A stretch of DNA of 32,346 nt from Amycolatopsis sp. A133 (lineage in GTDB: Bacteria; Actinomycetota; Actinomycetes; Mycobacteriales; Pseudonocardiaceae): NCBI RefSeq assembly GCF_031082405.1, contig NZ_JAVHJU010000036.1, forward strand, positions 439,841 through 472,186. The letters run 5' to 3'. The notes under the pieces are model-generated. The model was not told the DNA's origin and searched no databases. It was given only the letters and a program-made list of their open reading frames with translations. Positions 22,694-30,323 of this stretch are shown here, piece by piece (the first letter of the stretch is position 1; every line of letters begins with the position of its first letter). The translations under genes and the position numbers were made by a program.

Positions 22694-23682
22694 ACCTGGT
22701 GCCCCGGCCGCTCGACCGGATCCGGTCGATCAAGCTGAAACTGGCGATCCTGATGGTCGCCTCGGGCGGGGTCGCGTTCGCGTTCTTCAGCTGGCAGATC
22801 GGCTGGTTCCCGCCGAAGACGATCTTGACCGCGGTGCTGCTGGCACTGGCGCTGTCGCAGCTGCTGGCCCACGGCATGACGCGGCCGCTGCGGGAGATGA
22901 CGGCGGCGGCGCGGGCGATGGCGAAGGGCGACTACAGCCGCCGGATCCGGGCCACCACGCGCGACGAAGTCGGGGTGCTGGCCGGGGCGTTCAACCAGAT
23001 GGCGGGGGACCTCGGCGACGCGGACCGGCAGCGCCGGGAGCTGATCGCGAACGTGTCGCACGAGCTGCGGACGCCGATCACGGCGTTGAACGGCGTGCTG
23101 GAGAACCTCGTCGACGGCGTCGAGGCCCCGGACCCGGCGACGCTGAAGACGGCGTTGCAGCAGACCGAGCGCCTGGCGGCGCTGGTGGACGAGCTGCTGG
23201 ACCTGTCGCGGTTGGACGCGGGGGCTCTTCCGCTCCACAAGACTTCGTTTTCCCTGTGGTCGCTGCTGGCGGAGGTGGTGGGGGAGGCGAAGTTCGCCGG
23301 GCGCGGGGTGACGTTCGAGGTGACGGTGGCTCCCGAGGGTGCGGTGGTGACGGCAGACCGCGGGCGGTTGTTCCAGGTGCTGGCCAACCTGCTGGAGAAC
23401 GCGGCCCGCCACGGCCCGGCGGGCGGCGAGGTCCGGGTGATCGCCCAGGTCCGGCCGGACGAGGTGCGCATCGACGTGTGCGACGAGGGACCGGGGATCG
23501 CGGCGGCGGACAGCGAGCGGGTCTTCGAGCGGTTCACCCGCGGCGAGCGGCCTTCGGGTGGGGGGACGGGGCTGGGGCTGGCGATCGCCCGGTGGGCCGT
23601 GGAGCTGCACGGGGGGACGATCGGGGTGGTGGATCCGTCGCCGGGGACGGGGAGCCGGATCCGGGTGACGCTGCCGGCTTAG
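22690..23682 (+). CDS. Sensor histidine kinase with minimal external loop
   Basis: A 330-residue kinase. Two membrane segments (about 18-35 and 43-61) are joined by a loop of under ten residues, so there is essentially no external sensor domain; it probably senses within the membrane or through a partner. A HAMP region follows (TRPLREM ... FNQMAGDL, about 64-113), then the phosphorylated H124 (NVSHELRTPI) and the catalytic domain with NLLENAARHG, DEGPGI and GTGLGLAI. The start is the GTG at 22690 overlapping the response regulator stop, so the two are coupled. Large palindromes follow at 23703-23757. Confidence 0.94.
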   Translation: MNLVPRPLDRIRSIKLKLAILMVASGGVAFAFFSWQIGWFPPKTILTAVLLALALSQLLAHGMTRPLREMTAAARAMAKGDYSRRIRATTRDEVGVLAGAFNQMAGDLGDADRQRRELIANVSHELRTPITALNGVLENLVDGVEAPDPATLKTALQQTERLAALVDELLDLSRLDAGALPLHKTSFSLWSLLAEVVGEAKFAGRGVTFEVTVAPEGAVVTADRGRLFQVLANLLENAARHGPAGGEVRVIAQVRPDEVRIDVCDEGPGIAAADSERVFERFTRGERPSGGGTGLGLAIARWAVELHGGTIGVVDPSPGTGSRIRVTLPA

Positions 23683-23702
23683 TTCTTTGCCCGGCTCCGG
23701 GT

Positions 23703-23757
23703 GTCGCGAATGACTCATTCGGGACGCTGGAGGTCGCGAATGAGTCATTCGCGACCT
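23703..23757. repeat. Pair of TGA(C/G)TCA-centred palindromes
   Basis: Element 1, 23703-23725, has 11-base arms around a single C with 10 of 11 pairs matching. Element 2, 23731-23757, has perfect 13-base arms (AGGTCGCGAATGA and TCATTCGCGACCT) around a single G, followed by TT. They share GTCGCGAATGA and TCATTCG and their centres are 30 bp apart. They lie between the kinase gene and the membrane protein gene. They could act as a terminator pair, but the duplicated near-identical form also fits a mobile or protein-binding palindrome family. Confidence 0.75.
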
Positions 23758-23812
23758 TTGGGGGCGGGCTCGGTTGGTGAGATTTGCGAACGCGAACATG
23801 GGAGCAGGCGAG

Positions 23813-25501
23813 ATGCCGAAGAACAGGATGGGCGGGCCCGGGGAACCGGGGGCGGGGGAGAAGGTGCCGCGGGGGAAGCGGCCGGTGGTGGCGGGGGAAG
23901 GCTCGGCTGGTGTGGCCGGGGCCGGTGGGGGTCCGGCGGAGACTGGGGATGGGTCGGCTGGTGCGGCGCCGGTTGGCGTGACCGCGGGGGTCGGCGGGGT
24001 TGGCGGGCGTCCCGGTGCTGGGGCTGGTGGAGTCGCGCTTGCCGCTCCGCCCGTTCTCCTGCAGCCGCTGGCGCCGCCGAAGTCCGCTGTTGTTCCGATG
24101 CCTCCCGTTGTGCTTCCTGCTGCCGGCGTGGCCGGGGTTGCCGGTGCTCTTCTGCTGCCCCTTGACCGGCCTGGGGTCGGGTGGCTGCTCTCCGGCGTTG
24201 CCGTCGTCGCCGGCGTTGTCACCGCCGATCGGCGTTCGCGTGAAGGTGGCGAAGGGGCCTTCACCTGGCGCAATGCCGGGTGGGCCGTCCTCGCCCTCGC
24301 GCTTCTCGGCGTGGGGGCCGTGCGGGCGTCGGAGTGGCTGTTCACCCTCTGTGTGCTCGGTGCCGTTGTTGCCGGGTCGCTGGCCGTCGTCGGGGAACGG
24401 ACCGTTCACTCCGTTCTCTACGACATGCTCGCCCTGCCCGTCGAAGCCCTTCGCGCCATTCCGTGGGTCGGGCGCGGAGCCGGGCGCTTCACCGCCCGCC
24501 GCGACGGCGTGGCCCGGCGGATCGCCCTTGCCGTGCTGGCCGCCGCCGCGCTCGTCGGGGTCTTCGTGCCGCTGCTCGCCAGTGCCGATGCCGCCTTTGC
24601 CGCCGTCGTCAACGCCGTGGTTCCCGATCTCGGTGTCGCGACGCTCGTGCGGTGGTGCTCGGTCTTCGCCGTCGTCACCCTGGCCGTCGCCGGGGCGTGC
24701 TACTTCCTCGCCGCGCCACCGGGGCGCGCCTCGGGTCAACGTCCACAACGGACTGGATACAGTCTGGAGTGGACGTTCCCGCTCGCCGTTCTCGTCCTGG
24801 TGTTCAGCGTCTTCGTCGGGGTGCGGCTGGTTGTGCTCTTCGGCGGCACCGAATACGTCCTGCGCACCAGCGGCCTGACGGCGGCGCAGTACGCTCGCGG
24901 CGGCTTCTGGCAGCTGTGCGCGGTCACCGTGCTGACGCTGGCGATCGTCGCCGCGGCGCTGCGCTGGGCACCCGACGCGACGAAAGCCGACCGGCTCCGC
25001 CAGCGCGTCCTGCTCGGGACGCTCAGCGCGCTGACCCTGGTGCTCGTCGGCTCGGCGTTGAGTCGCATGTGGACTTACCAGCAGGCGTACGGCTTCACGG
25101 TGCTGCGGCTGCTGGTCGAGGTCTGCGAACTGTGGTTCGGCGCGGTGTTCGTCCTGGTGTTGGTGGCCCTGGTCCGGTTGCGTCCGGGGTGGCTGCCCCG
25201 CGCGGCGATCGGCACGGCCGCGGGTGCGCTGCTGGTGCTCGCCGTCCTGGACCCGGAACGCCTCATCGCCGACGCCAACCTCGACCGCGCGGCCGTCGGC
25301 AAAACCCTCGACGACCACTACCTGGCGCGCTTCTCGGCCGACGTGGTCCCGGTGGTCTCCGCCCGGCTGCCGGAACCGCTGCGCACGTGCGTGCTGCGGC
25401 AGGTCCTGCGCAACGACACCCCGGACGGCTGGCCGGCGTGGAACCGCAGCCGTTCGACGGCCCGTGATGTGACGCTCGCCCCGGCGGCCGCCTGCGGCTG
25501 A
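23813..25501 (+). CDS. Multi-pass membrane protein, DUF4153/DUF4173-like
   Basis: A 562-residue protein from the ATG at 23813. Residues 1 to about 90 are low-complexity, rich in Gly, Ala and Pro, and probably disordered in the cytoplasm. The rest holds about 11-12 hydrophobic segments. The loop LASADAAFAAVV and the C-terminal DPERLIADANLDR...DHYLARFSADVVPVV pattern are typical of actinobacterial DUF4153/DUF4173 proteins, whose function is unknown. Alternative starts at 23774 (TTG), 23777 (GTG) and 23798 (ATG) add 5-13 residues; none has a strong ribosome-binding site. It is convergent with the DUF397 gene across 31 bases, with a shared hairpin terminator at 25536-25582. Confidence 0.82.
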   Translation: MPKNRMGGPGEPGAGEKVPRGKRPVVAGEGSAGVAGAGGGPAETGDGSAGAAPVGVTAGVGGVGGRPGAGAGGVALAAPPVLLQPLAPPKSAVVPMPPVVLPAAGVAGVAGALLLPLDRPGVGWLLSGVAVVAGVVTADRRSREGGEGAFTWRNAGWAVLALALLGVGAVRASEWLFTLCVLGAVVAGSLAVVGERTVHSVLYDMLALPVEALRAIPWVGRGAGRFTARRDGVARRIALAVLAAAALVGVFVPLLASADAAFAAVVNAVVPDLGVATLVRWCSVFAVVTLAVAGACYFLAAPPGRASGQRPQRTGYSLEWTFPLAVLVLVFSVFVGVRLVVLFGGTEYVLRTSGLTAAQYARGGFWQLCAVTVLTLAIVAAALRWAPDATKADRLRQRVLLGTLSALTLVLVGSALSRMWTYQQAYGFTVLRLLVEVCELWFGAVFVLVLVALVRLRPGWLPRAAIGTAAGALLVLAVLDPERLIADANLDRAAVGKTLDDHYLARFSADVVPVVSARLPEPLRTCVLRQVLRNDTPDGWPAWNRSRSTARDVTLAPAAACG

Positions 25502-25532
25502 ACCGGACCGGTGGGTAGCGCGTGGTTAAGAG

Positions 25533-25748
25533 TTACGCGGAAGCCACCGGGCCGTCGTGGGGGCGGCCCGGCGGCTTCCGCGCGTTCAGGCAGGCCACCA
25601 GGGCTTCCCACGATCGGGTGGTGACGGAGAGTGTGCCGCCCGCGCGGTCTTTTGTGTCGCGGATCTGCGACACCCCGGCGAGCCGCACCTCGACGCAGTT
25701 TGTCTCTTCGCCGCTGTGAGACGACTTCCGCCAAGTGGCATCTGACAT
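25533..25748 (-). CDS. DUF397 domain protein
   Basis: A 71-residue protein with the DUF397 signature: WRKSSHSGEETNCVEV, then IRDTKDRAGGTLSV and SWEALVACLNARK. DUF397 proteins are small actinobacterial partners of XRE/DUF5753 regulators, as in the Streptomyces whiJ-type loci, where they modulate the regulator in development or antibiotic production; some pairs behave like toxin-antitoxin systems. The ATG at 25748 is one base past the stop of the XRE gene, so the two form an operon. The last 16 or so codons lie beyond the domain and are encoded by a strong hairpin (25536-25582). Confidence 0.93.
   Translation of the reverse strand: MSDATWRKSSHSGEETNCVEVRLAGVSQIRDTKDRAGGTLSVTTRSWEALVACLNARKPPGRPHDGPVASA
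25536..25582. terminator. Long hairpin terminator inside the DUF397 3' coding end
   Basis: CGCGGAAGCC (25536-25545) pairs with GGCTTCCGCG (25573-25582); after one A/C mismatch, CCGGGCC (25547-25553) pairs with GGCCCGG (25565-25571) around an 11-nt loop. That is 17 base pairs, in both directions, between two convergent genes. It likely terminates the plus-strand membrane protein gene and may also end the XRE/DUF397 transcript. Confidence 0.75.
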
Positions 25749-25749
25749 T

Positions 25750-26586
25750 TCAGGCCTCCAGTTCCGAGATCACCCCCTGGACGAGCTGGAGCGATTCGGG
25801 TTCGCCGAGCGCCAGGGCGGACAAGTCCTGCAGGGCCGCGCGGTAGTCGGCCAGGTGGTTCTGATCGTAGACATAGCCACTGCCGCGATAGTGCTCGAGA
25901 TGCACGATGGGCGGCAGGTCGTGGAAGTCGAAGATGACGAACGGCCCGTAGAGGCCGGGGTGGTAGCCGATGCCGTCCGGGACGATGCGCATCGAAACAT
26001 TTCGGGCGCGGGCGACCGTGAGCAGGTGGCGGAGCTGCTCAGCCATCACCTGCGCGCCGCCGATGTTCTGGCGCAGCACGGATTCGCTGAGGAGGGCGCG
26101 GTACTCCAAGGGCGCGCGGCCGGTCAGCACCTCGCGGCGGGTGATCCTGATCATCAGGCGAGTCTCGATATCCCGTACGGGCAGCGCGGTGGAGGTGAAG
26201 AGAGCCTTGATGTAGGCGGGAGTCTGCAACAGCCCGGGCATCAGCCCGGTGGCCCACTCCGACATGGCCGCGGCGGTCTGCTCGTACTCGACGAAGGTGG
26301 CCAGCTTCGGCGGGGCGTGCTGCTCGAGCCAGTTGGGCTCGTTGGCGTTGCGGGCCAGCTCCAGGAGCCGGGCGCGTTCGCCTGCCTCGACCCGCAGCGC
26401 GGCGAGGATCGTGGCGACTTCTTCGAGCTTCGGGATGCGTTTGCCGCTCTCCCAATTCGAAATGTTCTGGGGCGGCACGTCAACCAACCGGCCCAGCTCC
26501 CGGACCTTCAAACTACGGGCCTGTCTGGCCCGTTTCATCCCGAAACCCAGTGCACGGGCCCGGGGTGTGGCGATCGGTGGTGGCAT
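25750..26586 (-). CDS. XRE-family regulator with DUF5753 domain
   Basis: A 278-residue regulator. The helix-turn-helix is at about 25-61 (LKVRELGRLVDVPPQNISNWESGKRIPKLEE in two stretches), and the C-terminal DUF5753 region runs from the 'EYEQTAAAMSEWATGLMPGLLQT' segment to YRAALQDLSALAL. This class pairs with DUF397 genes across actinobacteria, and the DUF397 gene follows one base after its stop. The ATG at 26586 begins MPPPIATPRARALGF. An 81-base spacer upstream before the protease-inhibitor gene's stop should hold its promoter. The target genes are unknown. Confidence 0.93.
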   Translation of the reverse strand: MPPPIATPRARALGFGMKRARQARSLKVRELGRLVDVPPQNISNWESGKRIPKLEEVATILAALRVEAGERARLLELARNANEPNWLEQHAPPKLATFVEYEQTAAAMSEWATGLMPGLLQTPAYIKALFTSTALPVRDIETRLMIRITRREVLTGRAPLEYRALLSESVLRQNIGGAQVMAEQLRHLLTVARARNVSMRIVPDGIGYHPGLYGPFVIFDFHDLPPIVHLEHYRGSGYVYDQNHLADYRAALQDLSALALGEPESLQLVQGVISELEA

Positions 26587-26667
26587 GGGGCACAGCCTGC
26601 CCGGGAGCAGGCCGTGCCCGGTCGGGTGATGCCGTTCCGCTGTCGCGGAGGTGCGTCAAATACCGCG

Positions 26668-27030
26668 TCAGAACGCGAAAACCTCGTCCGAATCCCGGTC
26701 GGCCTCGCAGCGGTTCGCGTACGTCGTGCGGAACGACACCGGTTTGCCGCGCCAGGTGCCCACCGCCGTCACGTCCACCGGGGCGTAGATCAGCGTGCAC
26801 GCCTGGTGGCGCGCGTTGATCCGGGAAAAGTCGCCGCCGGCGGCCGACAGCACCGCGCACGCCTTGTCGCGCTTGGGGTGCGTGCCACCCGCCGGGTCGC
26901 ACGTCAGCACCACCGAACCGATCCGGTTGGCGGTGTCGTGGGTGGTCAGCTGCAGCGTCGACGCCGGGGGTTGCGCCGGTGCCAGACAGCCGATGCTCAT
27001 CAAACAGGTTACGAAGGGGATGAGGGCCAT
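26668..27030 (-). CDS. SSI-family (subtilisin inhibitor-like) protease inhibitor
   Basis: A 120-residue exported inhibitor. Aligning with Streptomyces subtilisin inhibitor, the four cysteines are C44, C58, C78 and C108 (two disulfides). The landmarks LTCDPAGGTHP, GGDF, YAPVDVTAVGTWRGK and the C-terminal DEVFAF are conserved. The reactive-site loop reads CTLIYAP where SSI has CPMVYDP, so the predicted P1 residue is Leu80 and P1' is Ile81, with Thr instead of Pro at P2. Such inhibitors block extracellular subtilisin-like proteases. The N-terminus is short and lacks positive charge (MALIPFVTCLMSIGC), with a possible weak lipobox at C15. An alternative ATG at 27090 would add 20 polar residues. 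Confidence 0.85.
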   Translation of the reverse strand: MALIPFVTCLMSIGCLAPAQPPASTLQLTTHDTANRIGSVVLTCDPAGGTHPKRDKACAVLSAAGGDFSRINARHQACTLIYAPVDVTAVGTWRGKPVSFRTTYANRCEADRDSDEVFAF

Positions 27031-27058
27031 ATCGGTCTCATCGGCCGTCCGGTGCCGA

Positions 27059-28696
27059 TCACTGTGCTGCACGTCCGGGTGAGTCTTCATCACTCGGCCG
27101 GGTGAGGTCCCACGCCAGGAGGGCGACGTACAGCGAAAGCATCGACTCCGGCTCCTCCAGCCGCACGCCCAGTACCTGCTCGATCCGGGCGAGCTGCTGG
27201 TAGTAGGCCGTCCGGGAGGTGTGCGCCGCCGCGGCCGCCGCCGACTTGTTGCCGCCCTGCTCGCAGTAGTGCCGCAACGCCTGGACGAGCCGGCTGCCCG
27301 AGGCCGCGTCGCGCTGCAGCAGCGGGCCGAGTTCGCGGTGCGCGAACGCCGAGACCCGCTCGTCGCCGGACAGCAGGTGCAGCAGCCCGCGCAGGCGGAC
27401 ATCCGACAGCCGGTGCACCACCCGGTCCGCGCCCGTGCCCAGCGCCGCCGCCGCGACCTGGCCCGCTTCCAGCAACGTCCGGCGGGCTTCGGCGGGGGAC
27501 GACACCGTCGTGCCGACCGCGAGCACGCCCGGCGCGCTGCCGCGGGCCTCGTGGACGTCGGTGGCGAGCCGGTGCAGCACCGCGTCGGCGTTCGCCTCCG
27601 GGGACAGCGCGATCAGGGCCCGAACGCCGAGGTCGTCCGTCGCCACCAGCGCCGACACCTTCGCGCGGCGCGCCGCCAGCACCGTCGCCTCGGCCAGCTC
27701 GCGCAGGACCGGCGGGGTGGACAACGCCGGCCGTGGAGTTCCGGTCAGCCGCGGCCGGACCGCCAGCCCGACCAGCTGCCGCCCGGGCAGCGGCACGGCC
27801 AGCGCCGAGGCCCGGGCCAGCAGCTCCGCCGTCGGCGCGGGCGACGCCAGCAGCTCGGCGAGCACCGCGCGGTGGGCCTGGCGCTCGAGACCGTCGGAAT
27901 CCTTGGCGACCAGCCGGTGCACGGCCAGCGCGGACGCGGCCCGCTCGGCGACCACCCGGTGGCGGTGCGGCGGCTGGTCGGCGCAGACGACGATCAGCCG
28001 TCCCCAGTCGTGCCCGCGGGCGCCGACCACGGTCACCAGCCACCCCGAACCGGGGTGGTAGCCGGTCCGCTCGCCGACCTGGACCACCCGCGACCGGGAC
28101 GGCCAGCCGGTGAGCAGCTCGGCCGGGTCGGTGCCGGCCGCGTCGTAGGCGAGGACCTCGTGGGAGAGCGTCTCGAGCACCACGGGCTGCTCGGTGAGCC
28201 GGGCGACCTCGCCCAGGACGACGCCGGGTTCGGCGCCCGCGACCGTCAGGGCGGTGAACGTCTCGTGCACGCGCTCGGCGGCGCGCAGCTCGGCGACCTG
28301 GGCGTCGACGATCTGGCCGTTCACCGCCTCGGTGACGCTGACGAACCGCGTCTCCCGCGACAGCGTGACCAGCGGCAGGCCGTGCTCCTCGGCCGCGCCG
28401 ACCAGCGCGGCGGGCAGCTTGTCGCTCCAGTGCCGGACCAGCTCGACCACGACGCCGGCGGCGCCGACCCCGGCCAGGTCGGCGACGTACCGGGCCAGCG
28501 CCGGGCCGTCGTCGGGCAGGGCGACGCCGGTGGTCAGCACCAGCTCGCCGCCGCGCAGCAGGTGCGCGATGTCGGCGACCTCGGCGACGTGCGCCCAGCG
28601 CACCGGCGCGTCGAGCCCGGCGGCGCCGGCGACGACGTGCGGACGGCCCTGGCGCAGCACCGGGAGCGCGAGGACCTCGGCGACGGTCGGGTACAT
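27059..28696 (-). CDS. PucR-family transcriptional regulator
   Basis: A 545-residue regulator. The N-terminal PucR domain starts at MYPTVAEVLALPVLRQGRPHV in two stretches and includes WAHVAEVADIAHLLRGGELVLTTG; a central GGDEF-like/CdaR region follows, and the C-terminal helix-turn-helix is LRHYCEQGGNKSAAAAAAH...RIEQVLG (about 476-516). PucR proteins control purine, pyrimidine, GABA and amino-acid catabolic genes. It is divergent from mmsA across 136 bases with an inverted repeat at 28732-28759, so mmsA is the likely target. The NCS1/hydA operon 6 kb away is a second candidate. The ATG at 28696 matches the family start. The protease-inhibitor gene follows 28 bases after the stop. Confidence 0.93.
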   Translation of the reverse strand: MYPTVAEVLALPVLRQGRPHVVAGAAGLDAPVRWAHVAEVADIAHLLRGGELVLTTGVALPDDGPALARYVADLAGVGAAGVVVELVRHWSDKLPAALVGAAEEHGLPLVTLSRETRFVSVTEAVNGQIVDAQVAELRAAERVHETFTALTVAGAEPGVVLGEVARLTEQPVVLETLSHEVLAYDAAGTDPAELLTGWPSRSRVVQVGERTGYHPGSGWLVTVVGARGHDWGRLIVVCADQPPHRHRVVAERAASALAVHRLVAKDSDGLERQAHRAVLAELLASPAPTAELLARASALAVPLPGRQLVGLAVRPRLTGTPRPALSTPPVLRELAEATVLAARRAKVSALVATDDLGVRALIALSPEANADAVLHRLATDVHEARGSAPGVLAVGTTVSSPAEARRTLLEAGQVAAAALGTGADRVVHRLSDVRLRGLLHLLSGDERVSAFAHRELGPLLQRDAASGSRLVQALRHYCEQGGNKSAAAAAAHTSRTAYYQQLARIEQVLGVRLEEPESMLSLYVALLAWDLTRPSDEDSPGRAAQ

Positions 28697-28726
28697 GGCT
28701 CCTCGGCGTGTGACGAGCGGCAGGGA

Positions 28727-28759
28727 CAGACTGTACGGCCGCGACGCCGAGTCCGTACA
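28727..28759. promoter_or_regulatory. Inverted repeat between pucR-type gene and mmsA
   Basis: TGTACGG (28732-28738) and CCGTACA (28753-28759) are a perfect 7-bp inverted repeat with 14 bases between. The left arm overlaps CAGACTGT (28727-28734), also present upstream of the NCS1 operon. Central in the divergent spacer, it is a reasonable operator for the PucR-family protein. Confidence 0.5.
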
Positions 28760-28832
28760 CGTTGCCGATGGCCTGGCGTGGCGCCCGCCCGGAGACTCGG
28801 GGGGACGTTGCCGGAGTGAAGGAGTGCCCGCC

Positions 28833-30323
28833 GTGACCGACCGCATCAGCCACTGGATCGACGGCAAGCCGTTCAGCGGGGCCGCCGCGCGCTCCGGCGA
28901 GGTCTTCGACCCCGCCACCGGCGAGGTGCGGGCGCACGTCGACTTCGCCGGCGACGCCGAGGTCGAAGCCGCCGTCGCCGCGGCCAAGGCGGCGCTGCCG
29001 GGCTGGCGCGGAACGTCGCTGGCCGGGCGGACGCGGGTGCTGTTCGCCGTCCGCGAGCTGCTGTCGGCCCGCAAGCACGAGCTGGCGAAGATCATCACGA
29101 GCGAGCACGGCAAGGTCGAGTCGGACGCGGCCGGGGAGATCGCCCGCGCGATCGAGAACGTCGAGTTCGCCTGCGGCGCCGCCCAGCTGCTCAAGGGCGG
29201 GTTCAGCGAGAACGCCTCCACCGGCGTCGACGTCCATTCGATCGCCCAGCCGCTGGGGGTGGTCGGCGTGATCTCGCCGTTCAACTTCCCGGCCATGGTG
29301 CCGCTCTGGTTTGTCCCCAACGCGCTGGCCTGCGGAAACACCGTCGTGCTCAAGCCGAGCGAGAAGGACCCGTCGGCGGCGGTGTTCATCGCGGAGCTGT
29401 TCGCCGAGGCCGGGCTGCCCGCGGGTGCGCTCAACGTGCTGCACGGCGACAAGGCCGCCGTCGACGGGCTGCTGACGCACGCCGACGTCAAGGCGATCTC
29501 GTTCGTCGGGTCGACGCCGATCGCGCGGTACGTCTACGAGACCGGCACCCGGCACGGTAAGCGCGTGCAGGCCCTCGGCGGGGCGAAGAACCACATGGTG
29601 GTGCTGCCGGACGCCGACCTCGACCTGGCCGCGGATGCCGCGGTGTCGGCCGGGTTCGGCTCGGCGGGGGAGCGGTGCATGGCGGTGTCGGTGGTCGTGG
29701 CCGTCGACCCGGTCGGCGACGAGCTCGTCGCGAAGATCACCGAGCGGATGTCCCGGCTGCGCGTCGGCGACGGCCGCGACCCCGAGTCCGAGATGGGGCC
29801 GCTGGTGACCGCGGCCCACCACGCCCGCGTCGAGTCCTATGTGGACGCCGGGGTGACCGCCGGTGCCGACCTGGTCGTCGACGGCCGGGGGATCGAGGTC
29901 GCCGGCGGTGGCTTCTGGCTCGGCCCGACGCTGTTCGACCACGTCCGCCCGGAGATGTCGATCTACACCGACGAGATCTTCGGCCCGGTGCTGTCGGTGG
30001 CCCGCGCGGCCTCCTACGACGACGCGCTGGCGCTGATCAACGCCAACCCCTACGGCAACGGCACGGCCATCTTCACCGGCGACGGCGCGGCCGCACGGCG
30101 GTTCTCCAGCGACGTCGAGGTGGGCATGGTCGGCGTCAACGTGCCGATCCCGGTCCCGGTCGGCTACTACTCCTTCGGCGGCTGGAAGGACTCGCTGTTC
30201 GGCGACAGCCACGCGTACGGGCCGGAAGGGTTCCACTTCTTCACCCGGACGAAGGTGGTCACCTCGCGGTGGCCGGACCGCTCGCACGCCGGGGTCAACC
30301 TGGGCTTCCCGCGCAACTCCTGA
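28833..30323 (+). CDS. mmsA: CoA-acylating (methyl)malonate-semialdehyde dehydrogenase
   Basis: A 496-residue aldehyde dehydrogenase of the MmsA type, which oxidises malonate or methylmalonate semialdehyde to acetyl- or propionyl-CoA with NAD+ and CoA. The nucleophile is C282 (GERCMAVS) and the oxyanion Asn is N151 (SPFNFPAM). The usual general-base glutamate motif ELGGK is replaced by ALGGAKNHMVVLPDADLD, the mark of the CoA-dependent subfamily. PIPVPVGYYSFGGWKDSLFGD near the end is also specific. The start is the GTG at 28833, preceded by GAAGGAG. It fits valine, inositol or beta-alanine/pyrimidine breakdown; the divergent PucR regulator and nearby dihydropyrimidinase operon favour the last. 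The 3' end overlaps the convergent regulator by 29 bp. Confidence 0.95.
   Translation: MTDRISHWIDGKPFSGAAARSGEVFDPATGEVRAHVDFAGDAEVEAAVAAAKAALPGWRGTSLAGRTRVLFAVRELLSARKHELAKIITSEHGKVESDAAGEIARAIENVEFACGAAQLLKGGFSENASTGVDVHSIAQPLGVVGVISPFNFPAMVPLWFVPNALACGNTVVLKPSEKDPSAAVFIAELFAEAGLPAGALNVLHGDKAAVDGLLTHADVKAISFVGSTPIARYVYETGTRHGKRVQALGGAKNHMVVLPDADLDLAADAAVSAGFGSAGERCMAVSVVVAVDPVGDELVAKITERMSRLRVGDGRDPESEMGPLVTAAHHARVESYVDAGVTAGADLVVDGRGIEVAGGGFWLGPTLFDHVRPEMSIYTDEIFGPVLSVARAASYDDALALINANPYGNGTAIFTGDGAAARRFSSDVEVGMVGVNVPIPVPVGYYSFGGWKDSLFGDSHAYGPEGFHFFTRTKVVTSRWPDRSHAGVNLGFPRNS

Noticed and set aside
26668..27090. Longer start for the protease inhibitor at 27090 (MKTHPDVQ)
   Set aside because: It would place 20 polar residues before the hydrophobic export segment and overlap the PucR gene; the ATG at 27030 is simpler, though its signal is also atypical.
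27090..30287. A 1065-codon open frame on the minus strand covering the PucR gene and mmsA
   Set aside because: It is antisense to mmsA and out of frame with PucR. Its translation is Arg/Gly/Pro-rich with no family motif, typical of shadow frames in GC-rich DNA.
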